A stretch of 38,980 bases of DNA from Acrasis kona (lineage: Eukaryota; Heterolobosea; Eutetramitea; Acrasida; Acrasidae), in NCBI GenBank assembly GCA_026419775.2, contig JAOPGA020001861.1:1-38980 (forward strand). The letters run 5' to 3'. The position numbers were made by a program, and so were the translations under genes. The notes beneath the pieces were generated by a model. That model was given only the letters and a program-made list of their open reading frames with translations. It made no database searches and was not told the origin of the DNA. This document shows positions 28,430 to 38,500 of this stretch, piece by piece (position 1 is the first letter of the stretch; every line of letters starts with the position of its first letter).

Positions 28430-29554
28430 CTACCTCAGATCCGTCAAGACAGTTTGGACGTATTGTTCCTCTTGGAAGGTCCTCTCTTCAGGATACTTGG
28501 CCAACGTCAGAGCATGGGAAATGATAGGATGTCTAACTTCCAGATTTAATTGATGTTCTAGATCTATTACTTTTTTGATGCACGCCTCTACCTTTAGCAC
28601 ATATAAATTCTCCTCCGCCGTTCTTTCGCAAGGATCTTTGGCTAGTATCGCAGCAGAGGCTTTTGAAGACTCCTCCTGCAACTCAAGCGAAACATCATAT
28701 TCTTCAAATGTCGTCTTTAACTCGTTCGTGTACTCTCTAGTAATGTCGTGGACAAACTCCTTCTCAGTTGCTGACATTTTACTTTGATCCATAACAAAAA
28801 TGCTCGTTCCAGAGGCAATTGAGTACTCAGGTTCTGCACCTATGCTGTTACAATAGTCTTGCAACTGCTGTCTATACTGCTTCATTGCAATCACATAGGC
28901 CTGCTCCTCTGGAAGCCTCTCGCTTTCTTCTTTTAAAAATATTTCTACGGCACTCATGGCAAGATCGTATTCCTCTTCTACACTCAAACAAATCTCTTCA
29001 ATAATTTTATCATCTTCAACAGAGTTAAGGTCTTTATTTGACTCTTCGTCAATTACATCTGATATTGGGCTTATGTTTTGAATTGTTTTGTGCTTAAATT
29101 GGCGATCTAACGCCGCTCCATAACTGTTCAATTGGTGCACGACCGACGCCCTTAGAACTAATGCCCTGATGGCCTCGCACCAAGAGATTTTATCGTCTTC
29201 ATCTTTTGCACTCAAGTAATATGTTCTTTTTGATGTCAGAATGGAAAACACGTGTTTGCCTTTGTCTTTAACATTCTCATCCACAACAGTTGCATCAGGT
29301 TGAATTGTGATCTTACCTTTAATTTCTTTTCCACTAATGTCGTAGTAATAGAGGGCGCTGTTTGTTAATTTGAACAACCTAACCTTCCAATTTCTAACGA
29401 CTCCACCCTCTTTGCGAAGAAGCCCAGATTTTATTATTGCATTGAGTTCAGGTTGAGTTATTGGGCTGTTTGCACCGTACGATAAACTCTCTCCGTAAAG
29501 AGAAGATGGTGATGATTTTCCACTGCTCGATCCAAATGCATCATTTAGTGACAT
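28430..29554 (-). CDS. PH-domain protein with C-terminal degenerate repeats
   Basis: The frame gives 374 residues. A PH domain spans ~35-135: IKSGLLRKEGGVVRNWKVRL, then LYYYDISGKEIKGKI, HVFSILTSKRTYYLSA, and the closing helix with the invariant Trp in KISWCEAIRALV. PH domains bind phosphoinositides or proteins at membranes. The rest is acidic and helical and holds a motif seen three times: ERLPEEQAYVIAMKQY, ERTAEENLYVLKVEAC and ERTFQEEQYVQTVL. This repeat (E-R-T/L-x2-E-E-x2-Y-V) ends the protein and I do not recognise it. It diverges from the U-box gene with 139 bp between starts. Confidence 0.85.
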   Translation of the reverse strand: MSLNDAFGSSSGKSSPSSLYGESLSYGANSPITQPELNAIIKSGLLRKEGGVVRNWKVRLFKLTNSALYYYDISGKEIKGKITIQPDATVVDENVKDKGKHVFSILTSKRTYYLSAKDEDDKISWCEAIRALVLRASVVHQLNSYGAALDRQFKHKTIQNISPISDVIDEESNKDLNSVEDDKIIEEICLSVEEEYDLAMSAVEIFLKEESERLPEEQAYVIAMKQYRQQLQDYCNSIGAEPEYSIASGTSIFVMDQSKMSATEKEFVHDITREYTNELKTTFEEYDVSLELQEESSKASAAILAKDPCERTAEENLYVLKVEACIKKVIDLEHQLNLEVRHPIISHALTLAKYPEERTFQEEQYVQTVLTDLR

Positions 29555-29693
29555 TGACGAAAGTTGTAAAACGATATATTAACTGGATCGAGATAACTGA
29601 TTGCATTGGTTAAATTTACACTCCCTTCATGTTCATGTAGTCCTTCTTGTTATAGAATAAACTGAAATTACAACAAAAACCGTAAAAGTTGAA

Positions 29694-31043
29694 ATGTATG
29701 AGGGCATCCCATCAGCTTACGTTTGCCCTATCACATCGGAGTTGATGTTAGACCCTGTACAAACTACCAATGGAGATAATTATGAGAGGAAAGCTATCGA
29801 GGAATGGCTGCTTTCTCATGATACAAATCCTTTAACAAACGAGCAGCTCGAATCCAAAACTTTAGTACCTAACAGATTTTTAAGAAACACTATACGCGAG
29901 TGGGTGACAAAAAATCCTTTGTGCACAATTGAGGAATTCGAGTCCGCTATCGGTTGGCATAGTTTAAAGAATATGAGTCCTGAAAGAACTATCAAGTGTA
30001 TAAAGCTTGGTGCTGACATAAAAAAGCCTCTTACATTTCTAAACCATATCAATGCATCGCTCTTGCACTACATAGTTTTGCAGCCAGGAAGTCTGCCAGT
30101 AATTGATGTTTTGTTGGATTATAGTGTGCCTTTGGATTCAAGAGACGAACAGCACGAAACACCTCTATATTTGGCTTGCTTATATGCAGTTCCAACAGAA
30201 GTGGTTGAGTATTTGCTAAAGAGGGGTGCAAATCCAAAATTGACAGATAAATTCGGAGACTCGTGCTTGATGGCTGCTATTAAGGGCGGCAGTATTGAAA
30301 CCATAAAGCGATTGGTTCTCTATGGAGCAGACATCCACTCTTTGAATTGCAATGCGGATACTACTTTGCACCTAGCAGCAAGATTTTCCCAACATGAAGT
30401 TGTTCGGTATTTGGTAGAATTAGGTGTTGAAGTAAATACAAAAAATGCTCAGGACGCTACAGCATTACACTGTGCTTGTCAGTCAGCGTGTACTACTACT
30501 GTAGTTACCTTGATGCAGCTCGGTGCGCATATAAACATATTAACTAAATCCAAGCAGTCACCACTGCATTTAGCTTGCGTGATGAACGCAGAACCAGTTA
30601 TTAAAATTTTACTGGACGCCAATGCAGATTATGATTACAAAGATATAGACGGCCACTCTGCGCTGGATCTGTGTAGCGACAGCTTTTGTATGAAGTATTT
30701 GTCAGAATATATGGGGAACGAAAAAACAAGAGACCCGTACAAATACATTTCAAGACTAGAGAGATCGATACAGGAGAAAGATAAAAAGATTATGGATTTG
30801 GAACATTCATTGAAGAGTGTGACGGTTGAGGAGAGACCCTCCTCCCCGATCATAACACAAGGTTCTCCCGCAACGCCGTCTTCACCTCAAAATAATGGGT
30901 CTCCGATAGCTCCAAGAAGATCTAGTGTTCCTCCAGGACAAGCTTCAAAGGTTAACATCAGAAAAGAGTTGCCCATACCTACCCCAAGACAATTACCAAT
31001 CCCACCACCACGACAACACATGAGGTCGATAACCCATTCGTAA
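29694..31043 (+). CDS. U-box E3 ubiquitin ligase with ankyrin repeats
   Basis: The frame gives 449 residues without introns. The U-box is at ~5-76: YVCPITSELMLDPVQTTNGD, YERKAIEEWL, NPLTNEQLESKTLVPN and LRNTIREWV. Ankyrin repeats fill ~125-340, with motifs such as ETPLYLACLYAVPTEVVEYL, TTLHLAARFSQHEVVRYLVE, ATALHCACQSACTT and SPLHLACVMNAEPVIKILLD. A short coiled segment (~350-378) and a Pro-rich tail with PxxP motifs (PIPTPRQLPIPPPRQH) close it. The U-box recruits ubiquitin-charged E2 enzymes; the ankyrins probably pick the substrate and the tail could bind SH3 domains. AATAAA overlaps the stop (31042-31047). Confidence 0.92.
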   Translation: MYEGIPSAYVCPITSELMLDPVQTTNGDNYERKAIEEWLLSHDTNPLTNEQLESKTLVPNRFLRNTIREWVTKNPLCTIEEFESAIGWHSLKNMSPERTIKCIKLGADIKKPLTFLNHINASLLHYIVLQPGSLPVIDVLLDYSVPLDSRDEQHETPLYLACLYAVPTEVVEYLLKRGANPKLTDKFGDSCLMAAIKGGSIETIKRLVLYGADIHSLNCNADTTLHLAARFSQHEVVRYLVELGVEVNTKNAQDATALHCACQSACTTTVVTLMQLGAHINILTKSKQSPLHLACVMNAEPVIKILLDANADYDYKDIDGHSALDLCSDSFCMKYLSEYMGNEKTRDPYKYISRLERSIQEKDKKIMDLEHSLKSVTVEERPSSPIITQGSPATPSSPQNNGSPIAPRRSSVPPGQASKVNIRKELPIPTPRQLPIPPPRQHMRSITHS

Positions 31044-31477
31044 TAAAGAAGAATTTACAATGACATTTTAATTTATTAATCCCTGTAAAGTGGTCAAAAT
31101 AAAGTAAAAAATTCCATATTTATTGAGTCATCGAGATCTAATCAGCAAATACTTAATTTTACCAATATGTATTTCTCATACATTGTCTAGGCATATATAA
31201 CAAGTTTTATACTCAAATTAGGAGTGTAATAAGTTCTTTGTAATGTTTTTTTGTATGTCTTTTGGTACCAAGGGATTAACTGTAATACAAATTTGCGCTA
31301 TAGGGGCAAGTAGGTTTTTAATATTGACGAGAGATGTTTTGATACCATTTGGTGTGCAAGATTAAACAATTTCAGTAGCTTTATCAAAACATTCAAGTGT
31401 CATAAACCTCGAAATTGATCTTATATATTAAAACAAAGTAATAATGATGGAAGTTGTCCCCTCCCATAATGTTGCAT
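31044..31477. other. Intergenic AT-rich stretch with a possible last exon of the minus-strand gene
   Basis: No firm gene. On the minus strand, about 31440-31220 reads LECFDKATEIV, then, after an in-frame TAA, NIKNLLAPIAQICITVNPLV down to a stop near 31218. A donor GTAATA at 31489 and an acceptor-like ATATATAAG near 31430 could splice this onto the Thr/Pro-rich gene to its right, but phase and the TAA do not fit cleanly. Confidence 0.3.
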
Positions 31478-32530
31478 TTATCGTATTACCTGTTTTGAAC
31501 ACAGTGCCTCCTTTATGCTCTGTATTATACGGTCGTTTATTTGGAGAGCTTGATCTAGGTGTGGTCTCAGAAGTGCATTGATTCTGCCAGTTAACTGAAC
31601 GTGAAGAAGGCGTCCAAGGTGAGGAGGGTTTCTTGTAGGTGTTTGAAAGGTTGTAATTTGCAAAGTAGGTGTTTGAGGTGTCGTGAATTGATGTGTGCGA
31701 GGTATTTGATTTGATTTTTGTTGAATTGGGGTCAGGCAATTCATAGTTTGCGGTGACTTTGGCATTGGTGTCTGGGGAAATTNATTTGGTGTTTTGTGAA
31801 TTGGTGAATCCTGCCAATTAGAATAGTTTGATGTTAGTGTTCTTTGGGTTAAGAAATTTAAATGCAAGGGATTTAAATTACTTGGAGTTGATGGTGTTGT
31901 GACTGGGTCTACTCTTCTTTGTGGTGTCCGATTTACATGGTTGGTTATTATTGACAAGCCAGGGTTGGCTGGATTACAATGTCTCGGGCTGGGTATAAAC
32001 NTCTGTACTGTTCCTGTATCAATATTATGTGTTGGAGTACTTTGACAAAAGTTTTTCAATGTTATAGTTTGGCTTCCGATTGAAGTACGAGTGGTTGTAC
32101 GATGGCTTGCACAAGGGCCTGCTTGAATTGCTTGTGGAGGCATTGTTTGTAGTGGTATGGTAGAATATTTTAAAAGTTTGTTGCTTTTTGGACAATTTCT
32201 GGAGTCTGAAAATATTGGAACAATTCGACATGTGTTCGATGACGGAAATACTTTAAGATTTTTAAGAATTTCCGCAGTTGTTATCATATTTGCAACAGTT
32301 GTCACAACTTTTGATCGTTCATTGATTATAATTTCCGATCCATATTCATCTGATATTTTTATTCTCTCAATGCATCGCTCAGCCAACATTCTGCCTGCAT
32401 TATTTTGCNACTCCATTTCCTTCCTCTTCTTCTCTGCATGCTTCTCTGCATCTATGTTAAGTCTAATTTGGTGAACTAATGAAATATTGTCATTTTGGGT
32501 ATATATATATCCGTTTATTTTTATTTTCAA
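31478..32530 (-). CDS. Thr/Pro/Asn-rich protein, unknown; start and 3' end uncertain
   Basis: The frame is open for 350 codons, but the first ATG is at 32416 (residue 39); the true start may lie in an unseen exon. The N-terminal part is charged and helical (DAEKHAEKKRKEME), then VVTTVANMITTAEILKNL. The rest is low complexity in Thr, Pro, Asn and Gln, with many TP sites (TPSTPSNLNP, FPQTPMPKSPQT, TPQTPTLQ), suggesting a disordered, phosphorylated tail. It ends LDQALQINDRIIQSIKEALC. Three ambiguous bases (31783, 32001, 32409) lie inside. I do not recognise a family. It is divergent with the FGGY kinase, with very little space between. Confidence 0.5.
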   Translation of the reverse strand: MKIKINGYIYTQNDNISLVHQIRLNIDAEKHAEKKRKEMEXQNNAGRMLAERCIERIKISDEYGSEIIINERSKVVTTVANMITTAEILKNLKVFPSSNTCRIVPIFSDSRNCPKSNKLLKYSTIPLQTMPPQAIQAGPCASHRTTTRTSIGSQTITLKNFCQSTPTHNIDTGTVQXFIPSPRHCNPANPGLSIITNHVNRTPQRRVDPVTTPSTPSNLNPLHLNFLTQRTLTSNYSNWQDSPIHKTPNXFPQTPMPKSPQTMNCLTPIQQKSNQIPRTHQFTTPQTPTLQITTFQTPTRNPPHLGRLLHVQLTGRINALLRPHLDQALQINDRIIQSIKEALCSKQVIR

Positions 32531-32568
32531 AGTAAATTTACAAACATTCTGATTGGAGAGAAATCAGG

Positions 32569-34322
32569 ATGCCTCGCTACACAGTTGGAGTTGATGTTGG
32601 AAGTGGCTCAGTAAGGGCTGCTATAGTAAATGTTGAGAATGGTGAGATTTTGAATGAATCCATATCTACAAATGAAATCAAAACTTGGCACGACCGCACT
32701 GATTTTTACGAGCAATCTTCACGAAACATTTGGGAGTGTACCTGCAACGTAGTCAAAGCAGCAGTACAAAAGGTTCAAAAGAAAAATTCAAACATTCAGG
32801 ATGAGATTGTCGGAATAGGATTCGACGCCACGTGCTCCTTGTAGGCCATTCCGACATCATGTTCTCACATTTAAATTTAGAGTTGCCGTTGATCTTACGG
32901 GTGGCACCGCATCAATCAGTCCTGATGGCAGACCGGAAACAGACATTATCCTGTGGGCAGATCACAGGGCAAACTCACAAGCCGAGCATATCAACTCTCG
33001 TAAATACTTTACACTAATCTAATCTAAAACATTTTACAGTTAATCACGATGTGCTACAATATGTGGGTGGGATAATCTCACCCGAGATGGAGACGCCAAA
33101 ATTACTTTGGATCAAGCAAAACTTGCCAGACCTCTACAACAACAGCAACATTCACTTTTTTGATTTGGCCGACTACCTAGTATACAAATCAACTGGTCAA
33201 CACGACGTTCGTTCAGAATGCACCACCATTTGTAAATGGACTTATAGCAGCAATGCTGTACGTGACCAAACGAACGGATGGGATTCAACCTACTTTAGTT
33301 CTTTGGGTCTCGATCTGCTCTTATCCCAAAACAGAATAGGAACAAGAATATTACCCATGGGTCAACCTGTAGGAAATGGATTGACCAAACAATCAGCTGA
33401 TGCATTCAATTTACGCGTCAACACTCCAGTCGCGGTAAGTGCAATAGATGCACACGCTGGAGGAATCGGATCAGTGGGTGCATCTCTTCCTAATGTACAT
33501 GGAATCAATGTACAAGATCGCATCGTCATCATCGCTGGCACTTCCAGTTGTCATATGGCAGTGTCTAACGCGGAAGTTTTTGTGAGAGGTGTTTGGGGTC
33601 CATTCTATTCTGCCATGATACCTGGCATGTGGTTGAGCGAAGGAGGACAGTCTGCTGTAGGTAAATTGATGGATCATGTGGTGCAATCTCATGTATATTA
33701 TCCACGACTCTTGGAGGTGTCAAAGAATCAGAACAAACATGTGTTCCAGTTGTTGAATGAGAAATTAGATGAAATGCGTGGCGGCGGCGATGTGAGTTTG
33801 TTGTCAAAATCACTTCATGTTCTTCCTTATTTCCATGGCAATCGCTCTCCTCTGGCAAATCCTTCTTGTAGAGGCGTGATATCCGGTCTTACCATATCCC
33901 ATTCGATTGAGGATTTGGCCTTGTTGTACTTGGCAACTATTCAAGCGATAAGTTATGGCACACGTCATATTATAGAGAGCATTAATGAGGCCAGAGAAAA
34001 AGTAGGTGCGGAGAAGGTGTCTCGTATTATTATGTGTGGAGGTCTGTCAAAGAACAAGTTATTTGTCAAGATGCATTCGGATGTGACCCAAAGTACAGTG
34101 TATGTTCCAAAAGAATCAGAGGCCATGATTGTTGGATCCGCTATTCTTGGTGCAGTTGCAGGAGGTGCTTACCAAAGTGTAAGCGAGGCAATGAGTAAAA
34201 TGAACAGTGTTGGCGATGTTGTGACACCAAGTGATGAGAATATAGACTACCACCGCAAGAAATATCTAATTTACAGAGAAATGTACGAGGATCACATCAA
34301 GTACGAGCGAATGATGAAGTAG
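32569..34322 (+). CDS. FGGY-family carbohydrate kinase (ribulokinase-like, FGGY type)
   Basis: Exons 32569-32840, 32881-32999 and 33040-34322 (two 40-bp introns) encode 557 residues, close to the ~550 of FGGY proteins. The N-terminal ATPase domain has YTVGVDVGSGSVRAAIVN (phosphate-1), GIGFDATCSL, and IILWADHRANSQAEHIN with the substrate-binding D-H-R. Then follow GGIISPEMETPKLLWIK, AIDAHAGGIG (catalytic Asp region), IAGTSSCHMAV (phosphate-2), GGQSAVGKLMDH, and RIIMCGGLSKNKLF (adenosine motif). This set matches the eukaryotic FGGY group, whose members phosphorylate D-ribulose or related pentuloses with ATP in the cytosol. Confidence 0.93.
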
Positions 34323-34502
34323 ATAAATGAATATGAAAACTTTTCACATCATTTTAAAAGTTATTGTTGCGCAACCCATATATTTATAATTGTAGCATGG
34401 TGTCAGAGAACTATTATTTTTATGTGCTTTATTGTAATATCATTGTAAACAGGTTGAGAAAGGTTTTTCATTTTGTTAATCTTTTGATTCCCTGAACGAA
34501 TA
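34323..34502. other. Intergenic, no gene seen
   Basis: This is the 180-bp spacer between the FGGY kinase stop and the amidotransferase start. It is AT-rich. A minus-strand 74-codon frame here overlaps the first exons of the next gene and is not credible. Confidence 0.5.
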
Positions 34503-35487
34503 ATGAGTTTGCAAGACCTATTGGCCAAGAGAAGGTGATCATTGAATTGGTTGATTTGGAACTTACACAACAGTGCATCAATGAGAAACAAGGCGACTTC
34601 CTTTGTGAACAAAAACCCAGAAGCCAAGAAGATTGGTTATTTTGTCTATGAGAAGGTTTGAGTAAAGGAAAAGTATAGACTCACATTTCAGGACCCTAAT
34701 CATGTTAAATTTATGAAGCTTTGTGAATATCTGAAAGAAGAGTAAGTACACAAAGCAACCAGCTCCAACCAAATGTAGGTTTTCAATCATTCAAGTAACA
34801 GGAGAGGAGATATGTTCAGGGATTCTGGAGAGTGACGGTTTCGATTGTGAGATTTAAATCGTTTAAAACTACTAACCAACAGGTTTGATTATCCCGGGCG
34901 GTTATCATGTCGAACATTATAAGCACATGGGCGGTGAAGAAGGAGGGGCCGCAGTACGACGAGCGGTAAATAGTGGTGTTGGTTACATTGGTATTTGTGC
35001 AGGTGCATACAGCGCATGTAGCGTGCTTCCAGACGAACCAATACATTCATTCTGTCCGACATGGAATTTATTACCTCAATGTAAACTGAAAGAGAGGCAG
35101 GAACCAGAATACCTATGGAAGCGCGGTATGGGCGAGTGCAATATCAGACTAAATAAAATGGGAATAGACCATCTTGGACATGTAAGCTCTGACGTTAAAA
35201 TGTTCTATAGGAATGGGCCTTGTTTGGAAGTGTTGGAATGCGAATGCGAAACTTCTAATGAATGTAAAGCTGAATGTCATGTTTTGGGCTTGTTTGATTG
35301 TGACTTTGATAATGAAAACGTAAAACCTGGTGTGTTGAAAAATAGTGCATCTATTGTTGTTGGCGAACATGGCCAGGGGAAAATTTTTGTTTACAGTGCG
35401 CATCCTGAGGCGTCGGATCCTGATGTTGTGGTTCCCATGTTGATAAAGAGCATTAGATATGTGTGTACTAAAAATAAACTGAATTGA
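34503..35487 (+). CDS. Class-I glutamine amidotransferase-like (BPL_N-type) protein, 5 exons
   Basis: Exons 34503-34534, 34574-34655, 34692-34741, 34779-34846 and 34883-35487 (introns 36-39 bp; the last has ACTAACC before its acceptor) encode 278 residues. The start MSLQDLLAKRSASMRNK precedes IGYFVYEKDPNHVKF. Then come FDCLIIPGGY (oxyanion strand), GYIGICAGAYSA with the nucleophile Cys in the tight elbow, and FVYSAHPEASD, supplying the His and Glu of a class-I GATase triad. This matches the BPL_N family (the domain at the N-terminus of yeast biotin-protein ligase), here as a stand-alone protein without the ligase catalytic domain. Function is unknown; hydrolase activity on a small amide is possible. 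Confidence 0.82.
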
Positions 35488-35573
35488 CCTAATGACTTAC
35501 AATTGTTGGTTACAAATACAAATCAACGTAGTAGAGGAAAGCGGGAGTGGATAATTTGAACTTGTTTCCACTA

Positions 35574-38500
35574 ATGCAGTCTATGTATGATGATGAAATA
35601 ACATCTATCAAAATAATAGATGATGATTATACTATCACACCTTCTGACTTGCAAAACTCCAGCTCAAAAAAAGGTTTACCAGCACATGTGGTTTCAAGAA
35701 TATTAAGAGAGAGGTAAGTTAGCATTTTTGTATCGCACTAACCATTATCAGGAGGACAGCTAGTGCGGAGCCGTCAAGTTCAGTCGAAAAACATACATAT
35801 TTTATTTCTCGTAAAACTCAATCACCATCAAATTTCCAATTAGATGACGTACTAAAGACACACTATTTGGACAGCGATTCAAGCTTCGAGCGCTCTCAGA
35901 AGAGACAGCTTGAGGATAAAGCCCAGATCGCTGACACTGAAGACAAGTGGTCTCGATTAAAGGCGCGAATGTCAGCAGTTAAGATGGTACAGGAACTTCA
36001 AACACAAGTTACAGAATCTCTGCATCAACTCGAATCCACATCTATTGACGCGACTATTGAAACTGCAGAATCAATGGACATGCTAAGTGAGATTATGAAG
36101 AAGACAGGAAAGCTCGATTTTGACAGCTTGGTGAATCAGAACAGAGCAAACATGGAAGACATTTTTACCAACCATGAAAACATTACAAAAAATAGAAAAA
36201 TAGTATTGAAAGACCTTCAACAATGGTTCAAAGACTCATTTAATAAATCAGCAACAGACGATGGCGGTATGAGTTTTGGTGATAATGATTCTGTTGATTC
36301 TGAGTTTTTCATGACCTCTGTTAAAGAGAATAGTGAAAAATGGCATCAACTCTTGGACGCATCTAAAGAAAACATTGAGGATATGCTGTCAAGCATGAAG
36401 AAAAAGTCCAAAAAACTTGTTGACATGCAGGCAACCATCCGCGATGTTGTAGATTATGTTGAGAAGGCTTCTCTTCAAACACCTCATAATACTTTAAAGG
36501 CCAAAAACAATGATTTGGAGAAGATCATTCTTAATTTAAAAATGGAGTTGCATGATGCTACCAAAAAATTAACGGCGACCGAAAACAAACTTCGATTCTA
36601 TGATGAGCTCAATGATAGAAATAACAAGAAGGAGGGTAAAAAGAATCTAGGTATTCAGAGGGAGGTTGATACTTTAAAACAGCGCATCGAGTCAATGGAG
36701 GCTGATGCAGGAAGAAAGCAAGCAGAACATTTACATGAGTTGTCCAAACTCAAAGCTGAGATTGAAAAAAGAGAGTTTGCCCTGAGAGTTGAAACACATG
36801 ACAAAATCAATCACAAAAAATACTCAGACTTATTGAGAAAGGATGTTCAAGACAGAAACAAGGAAGTGGAGGCGAAAATAGACCGCATCAACGAATTACA
36901 TGCTGATATCATAGCCCGTGACGGAGCAATTAGCGATCTAAACAAACAAATCAAACAATTTTATCAAAAACAAAAAAGTATATTACAGTCGCTACAAGAT
37001 CGTGATGGAAATACTATTTTATCCGGTGGTGTACCAGTTGGAGAGAACAAGTCCACATTACAGCAACTAGTAGGCGCCCTTCAAAATCAAGTCCAAGAAT
37101 TGGAGGAAAAGCGTAACATGAAAACACACAGCATGATTGCAGCCTCTACACAAAGTAAACATTCACGATATTCATGATAAACTAACTTGATGTGACAGCT
37201 GATGAAGAGTACTTGGCGGCAAAAGATAAGGATAGAAGGGATGGCGTACTTACTTTACAAATGAAGGAATATGACGACCAAAATGATTACTTATTCGTGC
37301 AAGCTGTGAGAGAAAAGGAGGAAGTTAAAAGAGAATTACGGAACAAAGAGTTGGAGTTGGAGCAGATTAAAACCAATAACCAATCACAGTGGTCGTACAT
37401 GGAAAAGCAGTTACAGTCTCAGAAGAACAAGAATGCAGAAATTAAAAATCAACTAAAATCAATCATGAACGAACTGAAAAACATGACCATCGTCCCTAAA
37501 AAAGTAATTTTTAAACACACCTCTCACTAACACTCAACAGTCTTCTAAGGAATTGAAAGAGTCTGTCAACAAGGACAACCAAGATGCCTCGCCAACACCA
37601 GTGGCTATGGAGACAGCACCTCCTATTACAACCAAGCAGTCAAAGCATACACAACAAGACATCATAAAGCAGATCAAATCCATTGTCGAAGACACCTCAG
37701 AATCGGACATTACTGAATATTCATTAACGCCCAACCCCAGCACCACTTCCACCAATACAGCAACGAACAGCAATGTCGTTATCGCTCAACCCATCATCAG
37801 CTCTGCACCTCAATTATCACAAGCCAGCATAGACATGTCCATGCTACTACCATCTACACAGACCAGTGCGATAAAAAGCGATACAAAGCCACCAGAATCA
37901 CAAACTAACCATCGCCTCAACAATAGTGTTTCGTCATTTGGTGCAGTGTTAAATCAAAAAGTAAGCGTGACTCAGAGTGATGGATTCGTGGAACTAGACA
38001 CCAACACGAAACCAACCATCGCACCAAACCATCCTCACAACAATAACAACAATGCGCCCGTTCACGATCACATGAATGATTCACAAAACAATTCAAATCA
38101 ACAACCAAACACAAACGCAACCACCACACCCGAAATGCTAATCAACATGGAAGTGATCGATAATGAATCCAATCAAAAAATAGAAAAGATGGCCTCCCAA
38201 TCAAAACTAGTCATCGAAGATACGGTCCCCCTGGTGGATTACATTAGACCCAACATGGACGTAGCCGACGTTAGTAGATTGATGGCCAGCTTCATCAGCA
38301 AGAGCAGAGTAGAACAAGAAAAGAACAATCGACAATTCATGAAGTACAAGGCCATCGTGTCAGCGCTCAAAAAAAAATTAACAGACGAACAACAAAAGAA
38401 TGAAGAAAACGAAAAGGTTATACCTGAAGATGCAGACTTTAGAAAATTAATCAAGGATTATCATTCCATCAAGTATGTGCATGTGTTTGTGATTCATTTT

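Noticed and set aside
31428-31817. Alternative minus frame over the Thr/Pro-rich gene
   Set aside because: The longer frame keeps the same Thr/Pro composition on both sides and ends in a better helical segment.
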